DNA of 64,000 bases from Cladorrhinum sp. PSN259. Taxonomy: Eukaryota > Ascomycota > Sordariomycetes > Sordariales > Podosporaceae. The stretch is taken from contig MU867061.1 of NCBI GenBank assembly GCA_033725935.1, positions 248,001-312,000 on the forward strand, in the 5' to 3' direction. Shown here one piece after another: positions 52,834-63,984 of the stretch (positions are counted from its first letter, which is position 1; each line of letters opens with the position of its first letter). The notes beneath the pieces were generated by a model, which saw nothing but the letters and a program-made list of their open reading frames with translations, ran no database searches and had not been told where the DNA came from. The translations under genes were made by a program, and so were the position numbers.

Positions 52834-54799
52834 TACTGTTTCAAGCCGTAACCAAGTCCCTTGTCACAGTGGTAAAAAGAGGCCTTGACACCTACATATG
52901 AAACTTGTTTAAGAGATTACTTTTTGGTCTGCAACTTCGTAGCCATCGACACAGCCAAAAGAATTGAACCCGAATCCCCAAACCGCCCATGCTTCTGCTC
53001 CACCACCGAAGCTGTCTTTGAAAGGTTTCTACTCCCAACACCCGCCAACCTATGCTGTAAAATTACCTCAGACTACAACTTGAAGCGTTTTCAACGTTCA
53101 TGAGTATTTCCGGACCCTGCAGAACGCTTTTGGTATGCAGCGGTGAGCCAACCACTGACCTGGCGATCTGACTGGAGCCACGGCGAGAACCACTTGCACA
53201 GCACCGAGCACCAAGGTTGTCCTCAAGGAGAGGGACTTTTCACGATCCGTCGTCAATGTTTGCCGTTGGACTTGTTCGCGACTCACTCGAAACACCGAAG
53301 AGCATCCGCTTAAACACTGGTGACAGGCAGTCTCAGAGCCGACGCAAAAACTCGAAAGCGGCGAGTGAGTGCAAGATCACCCGGACCGCGCCTCATCAGT
53401 GAACAACTTCTGAAACGATTGAATTCTGTAGCTATTTGCTTGTATGTGAGACAAAGTTCTAGGTTAGACAGAACCAGACACTCAAAAACGATGATTTTCG
53501 CTTTGCCTCTTGTCAAGGTCTCCGCTAATGACCAGCACAAGATCGACGTTCTGATCCATGGTGGAGTGATATGATCGCTGTTGTTTACCATGGTATTGGT
53601 CCAAAAAGATGGGGAAAAAAAAAATACAGCTGGACCGGTAAGTTGATCAATAAATTAGTTTGCCTCAAAGGTTAAGTATCGGACAAGCAGAAGTTCGCAA
53701 CTTTTTTTGGGGACATTTCAAGTTCGAAATTAAACACAGTAGTGGGAAATTCAGGGCGGCGGACACCCTGTTCTCTCTCATCAACCGCTAGGTAGCCATC
53801 ATACCTTCCTACCAAATTCTATGCGGTTTCTGTTCCCGCACTGCTGCTTACCTGCATACCTACACGCACATGCACCTACCAAATGCCAGAAACCAAGTTC
53901 ACCAGGACCTCAGAGTCCCACACACCACCACCACACCATATAAATCATATTGAACCTACTGTAATTGAACCTCGTGGGCGGTGTGGGGCGGTAAAATAGA
54001 AGGTGAGTTGGGTTTGCAGGAGCGACTGCAAGTCAGTAAAAAATCCAGGATTTTGACAAGGTCGAATTGTAATGTACCTACGTAGAGGTGGAATGGAATT
54101 TCCTTGAATCTCTTGCGAGCCTGGCCACTGCCACCAAGTCAGCGAAATGAAGTCATTCAGAGAGCTTCACTTGCCTTGGTATGGTCCGGGCCACAGGTGT
54201 GGAGGTGTTGTGTGCAAGCCTTGGTAGAGAGAGCGACCACACGCCGGGCTGGTAACCTTGTTAACACTACATTGTAGTACTACTGGCTGGTATTGAAGTC
54301 TGCTCTGAGCCCGTTGAGGTTACTTACCTTTGCCGTTACAATCACTGTTGCTACCATTATAAAATCTCTCAACGGGCAAAACAGCAAAGAGCCGCTCAAG
54401 ATTGGATGCCTGACCGATTACAATACTTCCTTTCAACCTACTTATGCTTGAGGCGAGCGCGAATCTCACCCGACGCCTAACGCCCGCCGATGTTTGCGGA
54501 GACGTAATGTACGCAGTCCGGCAGTTATTCACGTTACCGCGGGTTATCTCCGAGTCGTCTATAATCATAGTAGTGTTAGGCGTCACTTGTGGGCGGAGCT
54601 CCATCGACGGGGGCGTCGGCAGGAGCGGAGATGGCTGGATCGACTTTGGCTGCGTGGACTGTGGCATTGGTGGATGTAGCTGGGTTGATAACTTGAGTTG
54701 CTAGGGTGCGAGGATGAGAAGGATACGGCTGGGTGGTCTACAGATCCGTCTGCTCAAGATATGGGTCCGCCAACGGGAGGGAAGCGGAACAGACACCGT
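52834..54799. other. 2-kb stretch without a supported gene
   Basis: Short frames on both strands lack motifs. A 115-codon minus-strand frame at 54320-54667 is the least unlikely, but no family fits. No repeat was noticed. Confidence 0.4.
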
Positions 54800-54985
54800 C
54801 TTCTTGTGACCAAGAGTTTTCACCGCCGCCTGTATCAACTTGGAGCTGGCCATCGCCGTTGGGCTCGCCGCCTTTTGCTTCTGACACTGACCGGGCGCTT
54901 GCTGCGACGATAGACCCGCTCATCGAGGTCCCCGTTCTTTGCGGCCTGGTGTATTTGTCCTTTGAGCGAGGAAAAGGTGAAGGCG
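54800..54985 (+). pseudogene. ACR3 arsenite transporter fragment (frameshifted)
   Basis: Translation gives FTAACINLELAIAVGLAAF in one frame (54819-54875) and, one base later, ASDTDRALAATIDPLIEVPV and LCGLVYL (from 54877). The intact ACR3 at 59758-61120 reads FTAASNNFELAIAVAVATYG then SDQALAATVGPLIEVPVLVF at the same place. The order and both phrases, including the conserved Glu of PLIEVPV, show a C-terminal fragment of a second ACR3 gene carrying a frameshift. No upstream exons were recognised, so most of the gene is lost. Confidence 0.75.
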
Positions 54986-55339
54986 GCAAGAAGAGTAAAC
55001 CAACATTATATACCGTGACGCCAACAGCAGAACTCCGGCAATAGTGTGCCGGACAGCCCTGTGCCTAGTCACCACGCGGATTCAGGGTCTTGGATTACTC
55101 CAGAAGTTTATATATCGATCTGAGGAGAGGCGATGCAGCAGAAATTTACCAAGGAAGATGCCGGGATCGATGCGGAATAGAGTAGGATAGGAATCCCAGG
55201 TTTGCTATATTTAAGAACTCACGACTGAGAGAAACGAACCGTCCTTTCCAAGTTCCGCCCTGGCCCAAAAAGAAATTAAAAAAATTGTAAATGAGAGCCG
55301 GCTTTCGGTCCATTTCCGCTTCCAGTTCGCAAGATCTCA
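54986..55339. other. Intergenic
   Basis: 354 nt downstream of the bZIP stop, with no gene seen. Confidence 0.3.
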
Positions 55340-56300
55340 TTACATCTCATCCATCAGCTGAAATAGCTTCGTATTGCTAATCATACAATCCCTCGCCCCC
55401 ATACAACCGAGGGCAGACAGCTCCTGCGCAGCATCCGAGTAGCCTCGAATCTCGGCAAGGATGCGCGCTGCGGCTTCGCATGACATCTCTAGCCTTGAGG
55501 TCTGATCCAGCGCCAAGGCCGGCGAGTCGGGCGGGCAATAGCAATCGGATACTGGTGGCAGTATGCTCGAAGCGTGCTGACCTGGCGTGTCGCAGAAGGG
55601 GGGCGATATAAAACCACGGTCTGGAAGACTGGGCCATGGCGCTTGGTAATGCACCTCCTGCCCGGGCTCCCGTCGATGATCCTCCATCGCGGAATCTCCC
55701 GTGGTCGAGACGGATGAGACAGGAGAAGCCGAGCCCGGCGGCGCGCGCCCTGCCAGGGCGGGAGACAGACTCGACACAGCGGTGGTCGGGGGCGAAGGAA
55801 GATGATCAGCTGCCCTGGACAACCTTGACCCTGCTCTTGGCCTAGCAGCTGCTTTCACGGTGCCGCCCGTCTGTCCTGTCCCAAGTGGCGGGCGATGCCA
55901 TGCCGTAGGCGCGCTCTTGGAGAGTGCCTCGGACGTGTCGCAGAGAGCGGCCGGGGCGGATAGATGTGCGGTGATTTCATGTTGCGAAACGCCTCGAGCG
56001 GCGAGCAGCGCGCGCAGACGCTGATTTTCGAGGACGATGGAACGAGAGGCCCGCTGCATCTCCAGACTGGCCTCTACACCTCGGCGCTCATATTCCTGGA
56101 GCCGCCTCTGGAGGTCCTCGACGAACTCCTTGCGGCGGGCCCTCGAGAGCCGTTGGTTGTTGCGGTTTTGGACCGTGCATGCGGAGGTCTTGATCTGGAG
56201 ACGAGTTGGTGGTCAGGAGCCTTGCCCTTGGGCAGACAGGAGAAGGGGTATGGGAAAGAAAACGGGAATATTTAAAACTGCCCACTTTACAACTCGGCAT
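55340..56300 (-). CDS. bZIP transcription factor, possible arsenic-cluster regulator (289 aa)
   Basis: The basic region RNNQRLSRARRKEFVEDLQ (NxxRLSRARR type) leads into a leucine-zipper helix with LQRRLQEYERR and LENQRLRALL. The first ATG of the long frame (56059) lies inside this helix, so an upstream start is required. A 15-nt first exon (56300-56286, MPSCK) joined across a 91-nt intron to 56194-55340 restores it in phase, though the donor (GTGGGC) is weak. The middle is Ser/Pro/Ala-rich and low-complexity. The C-terminus has MSCEAAARILAEIRG and LGCMGARDCMISNTKLFQLM with three cysteines. Its position beside ACR3, ArsH and arsenate reductase, and these cysteines, make an As(III)-responsive role like yeast Yap8 plausible but unproven. 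Confidence 0.78.
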
Positions 56301-56696
56301 TGCGACGAACGCAACTGGATTTTGGTGCCTGGTTGCTGTTCGCGCATGTGGCGTTCAACAGGCTAAAGTTTTGTGGCGCTTTTGGCCAAAGAAGTGCAAG
56401 TACAGGTCTGTCTGTCTGTTCTGCGGAATCGTGCTGTTATTATTACTGAGGGAACAGGGCCAAGAATGTTGTCAAGACGGAATCATGTCGCAGACGATCC
56501 GCCACGACGGCAAACCACGAAATTGCAGACTGTGCACCCCCCATTCCAAACTGCTGCACACCCCCTCCAACGGCAAGGACCCTGGATCCGAGGCCTATCT
56601 ATGTAGCCAATGACATGCGGACAGTGACACACTCAGGCATTGTGGGGCAGCCAGTCATCACGACCAGCCGGGGTCGAGTACCGAGCATGGGCTCAT
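56301..56696. other. Intergenic upstream of the bZIP gene
   Basis: Contains the presumed bZIP promoter. No gene is supported. Confidence 0.35.
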
Positions 56697-57039
56697 TACA
56701 ATCTAATGCTTGAACGTTTGTTAGCTCGGTACATGCCCCATTAAACCAAGAACAGAAACAAGGTATGGAAGCCAAGAAAAGATGCAAACCGTAAGGTCCT
56801 AGATACCTATGCAAGTCGGGATCTCCAGTATGCGTAGAAAAAAGTCAGGAATGCATTAACAGAAGCTGAATATACGTAAAAAGAAGTCAGGAATGCATTA
56901 ATAAAAGCTGAATAGGCGTAGAAAGGAGTTAGGAATGCATTAACAGAAGCTGAACGGGCGTATAAATAAGAGAAATAGGCATAGGAAAGTGTGAATTGGG
57001 CGTGTACCACGCTAACAAACGTTCAAGCATTAGATTGTA
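56697..57039. mobile_element. MITE-like element with 29-bp perfect (about 47-bp imperfect) terminal inverted repeats
   Basis: TACAATCTAATGCTTGAACG (56697-56716) continues through GTTTGTTAGC to 56725. It is matched exactly, inverted, by 57011-57039. Pairing goes on with few mismatches to about 47 bp (GGTACATGCCCCATT against GGTACACGCCCAATT). Both ends begin with TA, as expected for the Tc1/mariner target duplication. The element is about 343 bp, has no transposase, and its interior holds a 42-bp tandem repeat. A nonautonomous mariner-type MITE fits best. Confidence 0.8.
56832..56970. repeat. 42-bp minisatellite inside the MITE, 3 full copies
   Basis: Units at 56832-56873, 56874-56915 and 56916-56957 share gaagtcaggaatgcattaacagaagctgaa with few changes. 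A fourth start at 56958 (gcgtataaataag) degrades. The period is a multiple of three, so the minus strand reads a 14-residue repeat (SASVNAFLTPFYAY), but no gene is implied. Confidence 0.85.
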
Positions 57040-58021
57040 CACTCTCCCTGGGATGGTGGACGAAGCGATTGGCGCTAACGCTCTTGGGGCCACCCGAGCC
57101 TGATGGCGGATTGCAGAGCTGAGGGTTCCGTGTTCGGATTGCCTGGCAAAGGATGGTGAAGTATTTCAAAGTGACCCAGTAGGGTCGTCGCGCACGACGG
57201 GAATGACGCCCTTCATAAGCATCCCGAACGTGCGGCGTGCGTATGGGCGTGTGTAGTCAAGGTAGAGCTCGAAACAAGCTGTTGAATGAACGCCGTCAAG
57301 GGGCGGAAAGCGGTTCTGGGGACTAGAGAGGTACCCCCTGCGGCTTGAAAGGGAATGCGGTGTGCCGAAACTTGATTTCAGTCTCAGCTCCTTCTCTGAT
57401 TCGCCGTCAATATCGCCCTACAAGGCGGTGCTGTTGAGTCCTTCCTAAACCTCGTCGGTGGAGGGCGCGCTCCGACGAGGAATTTCTAGTTGGAGGTTGT
57501 CTTGAGCTATTTATGTGTAGGTGCTTCAGATGAAGATAGAGGCAGGTTAGCAATCACGGGCGCTGCGGCGCTGTAATCGTGTTTTCGGCCCGGAAAGTTG
57601 AGCGTGGAGTTGAACGTTTGGCATTGAAAGCCGCTGCTACTGTATACAACTGTTACAATAATTCTCGCGAGCCCCGATCAATAAATCTGCGGTAGCCCGC
57701 CGGAGGCTGCTCAATGAAAGCGGCGGAGTGACAGGTAATTATGTGTTCCATAAGGGAGAGGATCACAGCCCCGTGGCCGGGTGTCGGGGGTCTGGGTCGA
57801 GACTGGGGAACAAATCGAGGTGCCCTTCCCAAAGTGGGCAGCCGCAGACAGTTTGTAATGCTAAACACCGCGTCCCTAGGAGCCAGGGGTTCGCCCCCGA
57901 TGCGTGGTAATGAGAGGAGCTGAGTTGAGACGATGGTATCTCGGAAAATATATCAGTTAATCATGTATTAACTAGGTCTACAGGCCGACTCGTACACCCA
58001 TCTAATGGCATCGAGATACTT
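57040..58021. other. About 1 kb without a supported gene
   Basis: Contains a perfect 9-bp hairpin, CCTCGTCGG...CCGACGAGG (57450-57458 and 57472-57480). No coding frame is convincing. It may be remnant repetitive DNA. Confidence 0.35.
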
Positions 58022-59033
58022 TCACTTGGCGACCTTTGCCTCCTCCCTCTCGCTGAATCTGTCCCCAAAAAGATCAAAATGCGGCTGCATGATGATTGTA
58101 TACTTTACAAACTCTTCCATACAGTCCACCAGCCTGTCCCTGTTTGAGCTCGGCTTGAGACGGCTGCCCCCGTCGACCGGATCGTCTGCGTCGGTAAATT
58201 GCGTCCATGCTTTCGGAACGGAGCTCTGGTTCGGGATGGTAAACATTCTCATCCAGCGGCCCAGGATACGCAGCGAGTTCACTGCGTTGAAAGACTGTGA
58301 GCCCCCGTTGACCTGAGCGATAGCCAAGGTCCTTCCCTGCGTTGGCCGGACGCTGCCGGTGGAAAGCGGGATCCAGTCAATCTGGTTCTTGAAGACAGCG
58401 GTCTGTTGCCCATAGTTTGTCAGCTCTTAACTGAGTTTAAGGTTGTCGAGAGGTTCCCGGCCGGGGGGGGTCATACAAGGTTGCCGTGTTGCTCTGGGCT
58501 CACCCAGACGTGGCCATCACTCCACTTGCTGAGCTCCCGGAGCTCCTGGACTTTGGGGTGATCGTGCTGCTGGTCATCTTTGACCGGGAGGCCCGATGGA
58601 TCATAGACTCGAACGTCACAGCCGAGACGGAAGAGAATGCGGGAGGCTTCGTAGGCAAGGAGCTTCGAGTATGACCTGGGCGTCGATAATTAATGTCAAC
58701 TTCTGCAGGTAACCTCATAACCTCACGAGATATTGCCGTGGATGAGGGCACGAACCGGCTCCTGAGACTCCCATAGAGCACAAGAATTCTGAGTCTGTCC
58801 TTTCCTTGGGAGATAATCTCGGTTTCGACCAGCTTGGCCGCTGTAGCCAGTTCGAGCTTCATGACCCAATCCGAGCTGGATATCTCGTCGTCCAGTAGGA
58901 ATGGGCGATATCGATTGCGCACCGCAGGGTCGTCATCGCAGGCGTGGATTGGGAAAGAGCGAAACCGATATTCGGGTTCGGCGATGGTTAGCAGGCGCGC
59001 CCTAGCCGCCTCCGTATTGTTGAGATCGCCCAT
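58022..59033 (-). CDS. arsH: ArsH-type NADPH-dependent FMN reductase (285 aa)
   Basis: Exons 59033-58756, 58675-58477 and 58402-58022 join over introns of 80 and 74 nt in phase (286 codons with the stop). The protein shows the flavodoxin-like ArsH marks: [16 protein letters not shown] (FMN phosphate loop across the splice), [54 protein letters not shown] and [15 protein letters not shown], ending in the family's [18 protein letters not shown]. ArsH oxidises trivalent organoarsenicals or acts as a quinone/azo reductase with NADPH. It is divergently oriented to the ACR3 gene 724 nt away, so both may share a promoter region. The donor of intron 1 (GTTCGT) is atypical. Confidence 0.9.
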
Positions 59034-59757
59034 GCTTGGCCGGGCGTAACGAGAAAACGATTTTTGGTGAAGGAATATGCGCTGGGGGACTGGAACGGGC
59101 TTACTCCTTAGTCTTAGGCGAAGGAGGCAGAGAGGGGGTGAAGGCCATAGCATTCTGGGCCTCCTTTTTTTTTTCTCTCTTTCTTTTGGCCACCTTAGGG
59201 CAACTGAATGGGAAAAGAACGACTTACGGCTCGTTAAGCACGAGAGGGTCGATGGATTTTTCAGCGAGACACACAATCGCAGGCGGCCAGTGAGAGTGTT
59301 CTAGCAATGAATGACTAATGGATCAATTCCGAATAAAAAATTTGCCATGAATGAAAACGAGATGGTCTCTTCAGTCACTGGATACAGCAAGGAACTTAGG
59401 TTCACGGAGGACGGAGGGCGGATGGCGAGGGGGGCTGCGTTGTGCCGCTTTGCAATCACACAGCAATGTATGTCACTGCTCGCCGATGATTGGTCCGGAT
59501 TTGGCGAGATCGGCCAAGATGGAAAGCTTTTCGAACCCCAGTCCCACATGCATGCATGGGTGCGACAAGTGGGTGGAGACAATCGAGACTGCATGTGGGC
59601 CATTTGGCGGGAGAGTGTGAACGTTGAAGGAAGGCGAATTGGTATTCACTAAGGGTATATCAACCGCACCGCATCTCTCCCAATGCCCATCTCTTGTTTC
59701 TTCACGCATTCAAGAAATTTACACACGCATCGCCAATACACGACAATCCGTCTAAAA
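59034..59757. promoter_or_regulatory. Shared ArsH/ACR3 divergent promoter region
   Basis: 724 nt between two divergent arsenic genes. No gene seen. Bidirectional control by the neighbouring bZIP is a plausible inference, but I could not point to a defined site. Confidence 0.45.
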
Positions 59758-61120
59758 ATGGCGAATCAACTCATTGATGACCCAGCCGTGCTGCCGGCTA
59801 ACACCGTAACGGATTCGCCAGCCCCGGGCCCACGATCATCCAGCGACGCAGAAAAACAAGACGCACAGGACACACGGCTCGCAAAGAAAACCTCGGCCTC
59901 CAAATCGCTCGGCTGGCTCGACCGGTTCCTGGCCCTTTGGATTCTAGTCGCCATGGTCCTCGGGGTCCTGCTTGGCAACTTCGTGCCTGAAGTCGGTCCG
60001 GCGTTGCAGAAGGGCAAGTTCGCGGACGTGTCTATCCCGATCGGTGTGTCTCTCCCCCCTCTCTGTATTTTGACATCTCGACTAATTGTTGTAGCTGTTG
60101 GGTTGCTTGTGATGATGTATCCGATCCTCTGCAAAGTGCGGTATGAGATTTTGCACCGCGTCTTCTCGCACAGAGATGCGTGGAAGCAAATCGGCTTTAG
60201 CGTGTTCGTCAACTGGATTGTAGCACCCCTTTTCATGGTATGTACAGTACATCTCCTTTGCTCACAGCAGCACCCTCAATTTTCAATGCTAACAAATGCT
60301 CCCAGCTTGCGATTGCCTGGGCGTTCCTGCCCGACAAAAGTGAGCTCCGTGTTGGCCTGATTCTAGTTGGTCTTGGAAGATGCATTGCTATGGTGAGCGC
60401 CCTGTTTGGTTTGGATTGCATGTTTGAAAGTGTTGAAGTGTCGGTTCTAATGATTGTGAGCAGGTCTTGATCTGGACGAGTCTGGCGGGCGGCGACACGG
60501 AATACTGCGCAATCCTGGTCGCTGTCAATTCGGTCCTTCAGATGGTTCTTTTTGCGCCACTGGCCATCCTTTTCATTCGCGTTATCAGCCGCGAGTCTGG
60601 CACCCTGGACATGTCATACTCGGTCGTCGCCACCAGCGTGGGCGTCTTCCTGGGCATCCCCTTTGGTGCCGCCCTTGTTACCCGCTTCACGGTGCAAGCG
60701 ATTGCTGGCCCCGAATGGTTCACGAACGTTTTCTTGAAGTACTTGGCGCCGTGGTCGCTGATTGGCCTTCTGTATACTATCGTCGTCCTGTTCGCCTCGC
60801 AGGGTCGCCAGGTTGTCCACCAAATCGTCTCCGTCATCCGGGTCGCCGCTCCCTTGTTCGTATACTTCATCGTCATCTTTTTTGTCACGCTTTGGGCATC
60901 ACGAAAAGCGGGTTTCGGATACAAGCTCAGTGCGACACAGAGCTTCACAGCCGCCAGCAACAATTTCGAACTTGCTATTGCCGTCGCCGTCGCAACATAT
61001 GGTCCGCAAAGTGACCAGGCTTTGGCGGCTACTGTCGGGCCCTTGATTGAAGTGCCGGTATTGGTCTTTCTGGTATATGTTACCAAGTGGATAGGGAATA
61101 GGTGGAGTTGGCAAGACTGA
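59758..61120 (+). CDS. ACR3: ACR3-family arsenite efflux transporter (390 aa)
   Basis: Exons 59758-60043, 60095-60237, 60306-60392 and 60464-61120 are joined by introns of 51-71 nt with phases that fit (391 codons). The transporter has about ten membrane helices. It keeps the functional cysteine in GLGRCIAMVLIW and the Glu in LAATVGPLIEVPVL, both needed for As(III) transport in this family. Other blocks are LALWILVAMVLGVLLGNFVP, NWIVAPLFM, LAIAWAFLPDK, and SFTAASNNFELAIA. It exports arsenite from the cytosol at the plasma membrane (or vacuole). Neighbours ArsH (divergent) and arsenate reductase (647 nt downstream) complete the pathway. The second ACR3 at 54800 is a fragment. Confidence 0.93.
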
Positions 61121-61767
61121 AAGACTCGCAGGAGTCGATGTGTAATTTATTTTGCCTGGCTGCCGCGTGAAGGAGGAATAATGAGGTTGATCACGAATAG
61201 AGTGATGTGAGGATGCACGAGACCAGGATTGTTCCTAAACCATTTCTGCGCTGTCAAGGAGTTGAAATACCAGGTATTCTTAACAAGACATACTTCGTGT
61301 CCAGAGCATCCCGGGGCTTCTCTCGCGAGCTCTAGACCGTCTCTGGTTATTGCGTATCCCCGAGGCGGCAACGGAGGCATCTATAGAGGGATCTTGCTGC
61401 CTCTGAGATGCCACAATTATAGTAGTGGAATATGTCCATATACTGGATAAAAGAGGAAGGGCCCGCGATGCTGCACACCTCATCCTCTCGCCCATTGTCA
61501 TTGCTGCAGAGGACAACATGTCATAAATGCGAGCGGTTTGGTTTTGCAAAGAGGAAGCGGAAGGTGCCCTTCACCGCGGCTGCACATGTGGTCTTATGTA
61601 AATTCCAGTCATGCAGTTTAAACTTATGGGGGTCAATTAGATAGCGCTTGACTTACCCTGACCCTCGTCAAAATCTAAGGACCAATCATATGTGGGCGGT
61701 GACACAGTCCCCTTTTGGCTCAGCACCTTAAAAAACGCAGAGCAAGTGTGCCTCTGAAGCTCCAAAC
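61121..61767. other. Intergenic between ACR3 and arsenate reductase
   Basis: No gene seen. The end is the presumed promoter and leader of the reductase gene. Confidence 0.4.
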
Positions 61768-62495
61768 ATGAGCTTCGTAGCAGCCCTTCTCAGGTGGACA
61801 CTCCATCCTTTTTCTCGCACCTGCTCTGCGAAGATGTCTGCACCCCAGCCCACTGAGCTGACGACGACGGTAGCTTCAACACCGCCATGGCACGCCGCTT
61901 ACCCAGCTCCCAGGAATGCTGAACCGCAAGGCGCAACGCGCGAAGAGGTGCTGGCCATGCTCAAAGCTCAGCTCAAGGAACCAAATGGCAGTGGCCCACG
62001 GGATTTCTTGCTCGTTGATCTTCGTCGTGTCGATCATGAGGTACGATACATGTTGCCCACCTCGTACCCCACCACGCCTTGATACGCAGGTGTTCCTTTC
62101 ACTTCAGTTTTGACACTCATCAAAAGGGCGGCACGATTCGCGGGTCTATCAACCTGCCGGCACACAGCCTGCACCCGAATATCCCGACGCTTTATTCCGT
62201 TCTGAAGTCAGCAAGCGTGCGAAAGGTCGTCTGGTACTGCTGTATGTGACCCTTCCGGCCTTTGCAGAATAATACAGCGCCAGTCATGGCATACAACTGA
62301 CATGGGGTGACAGCTTCCTCACGTGGCCGAGGAACCCGTGCCGCCGGCTGGTTCTCCGACTACCTCTCCGATCAGGGCGACGGTGATATGAAAAGCCTGG
62401 TACTAGTGAATGGTGTCAAGGGATGGGCGACTGCTGGCCCAGAGTACACGGAGTGGATGGACGGATATGACAAATCCGTGTGGTTGAAGAGCTGA
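61768..62495 (+). CDS. Rhodanese/Cdc25-type arsenate reductase (189 aa)
   Basis: Exons 61768-62040, 62127-62241 and 62314-62495 join over introns of 86 and 72 nt in phase (190 codons). The rhodanese core shows FLLVDLRRVDHEGGTIRGSI, NLPAH and the catalytic loop VVWYCSSSRGRGTRAAGWF, an active-site Cys followed by SxGRGxR. GVKGWATAGPEYTEWMD follows. This is the pattern of fungal Acr2/Arc2-type reductases, which turn arsenate to arsenite for ACR3 export. A second start (61834, MSAPQPTEL) would remove 22 residues; the longer form has a basic, Leu/Phe-rich beginning that might target mitochondria. The catalytic loop appears only after the second splice. Confidence 0.88.
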
Positions 62496-62843
62496 GCTGC
62501 TTCCCTGTGCCAAACTTTCGTAGTACGGATCCGTCGACATTCAATATATAGCGATTGCACGCGTGTCTACGCCGCCCGGCTTGTTGCATGGGTAATCTTG
62601 GTGAAGGGCGTGATGGGAATGTGCCGAAGGCTGCAAGACTGGACGGCTGGATATGCGCAGTGACATATCGAAAAGTTTCCTTTTCTGGCACAGCCACGCG
62701 TGTTATTTCTTGGCATGCTGGACGGCTTAATAAGATCTACTCCCTGCCTTCCAAGCCAAGCCCATTTTATGTAACTGATCGACCAATTTCGAAATAGGGC
62801 GGCGCTGACCTGAGCGACAGATGACACCTTGAGGGAACAGTAA
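62496..62843. other. Intergenic
   Basis: No gene seen between the reductase and the flavin-monooxygenase-like remnant. Confidence 0.35.
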
Positions 62844-63083
62844 CTTGACAATTGTGCCGGGATACGTCTGCCGCCTGAGGGCCATTATTATTATAAGAAG
62901 ATAGTCAAGACCGCGCCTTGCTACGTCTGTGGGAACAAGACCAACCCGCTGGCGGTTGTTGGGCCGTACGAGATCCAGACTGAGGATGGCGAGACCTTTT
63001 GGGCTGACGTGATCATCCTTGCTAACGGTTCAAGAGTCGGGAGCTCCTATACTAGATCCCGTGGTAATGATGGGGCAGCATGA
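62844..63083 (+). pseudogene. Flavin-monooxygenase-like remnant
   Basis: A stop-to-stop frame without ATG reads YYYKKIVKTAPCYVCGN, then PYEIQTEDGETFWADVIILA and NGSR. The DGE..WADVIILANG phrase is the pattern of the second nucleotide-binding part in fungal flavin-containing/Baeyer-Villiger-type monooxygenases (usually ADVIILATGF). No upstream FAD motif or downstream continuation was recognised, so it looks like an internal fragment of a lost gene. It could also be an exon of a gene whose other exons I missed. Confidence 0.4.
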
Positions 63084-63750
63084 AGCAAAACGTCTCAAGC
63101 ATGATTGGGGTCGGGAGGGAACTCGCATTAGCTTAATCATTTTAACCTTGCTTGACTCTATTTTAGCGGTAACTTCTGTACCACCAAGAAAGGCCAAAAT
63201 CCAGGTGAAAACTGAACCCCAAATTAACTCCCTAGATAGACCAACAAGATTACTCAATCCATCCAGCTACCTCTAGTTTAGTATCGTTACGCATTGTATA
63301 TCTCTGTGCAGTCGAGCGAGCCATATTGGGAGCGAGGAAAACAGCGAATTTGCAGCAAGGTAGGGAAAAAAACCGCCATGAAAAATGATCCACAAATGGA
63401 AATTACTTGCAAATTGCCGAGTAATTTGGCCCTCGAACTTGACTTACTTTGACGCAACTTGTCGCATTTGACAGCCCTTGCTCCTGGACCCTGAGGCCGA
63501 CACCGCTCTGGCTTTGGATGCCGGCAAACTTTGTTACAAGTTCAGTGTTTTGCGCCGTCGAAGATTTCCTAGAGCATAAAGCTTCCCTGCAACCCGCCTC
63601 GCTCAAATGCTGCTAATATGCTGTCTGCGTTGTCCATACCAACAACTCTCATATAATAGTGGCACAATACGACTTGAAAGCATACTTCTTTAGAATGCCT
63701 GCTCAGCGCCCCCCCCCGACCGGCACCAAGAGGAGAGCGACCCTGCTGTC
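63084..63750. other. Intergenic, no gene seen
   Basis: No coding support. Confidence 0.35.
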
Positions 63751-63774
63751 GAGGGGGGGGGGGGGGGGGGGGGG

Positions 63775-63813
<39 letters not shown>

Positions 63814-63984
63814 CGGGGGGGGGGTGGGGGGGGCGGGGCGGGGGGGGGGCGCNNNNNNNNNNTAAAAAAGGGCCAAAAAACGAATTAAAACCAAAATATT
63901 TTAAAATCCCCGGAAAGCCCCCCCCCCCCCCCCGCCCCCCCCGCCCCCCGCCCCCGCGGCCCCCCCCCCCCCCCCCCCCCCCCC
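63751..63984. other. Poly-G / N gap / poly-C assembly artefact
   Basis: Long G runs (about 63751-63850), ten Ns at 63853-63862 and long C runs (about 63920-63984) flank a gap. These look like low-quality read ends, not genomic sequence. Glycine or proline frames through them are meaningless. Confidence 0.9.

Noticed and set aside
56832..56970. CRISPR-like array
   Set aside because: Units are contiguous with no spacers, and the host is a fungus.
56807..57010. Minus-strand 67-aa repeat protein (SASVNAFLTPFYAY units)
   Set aside because: It lies wholly in the MITE minisatellite, and the period of 42 keeps the frame open by chance.
63659..63894. Polyglycine/polyproline frames over the G run
   Set aside because: They come from homopolymer runs beside an N gap, an assembly artefact.
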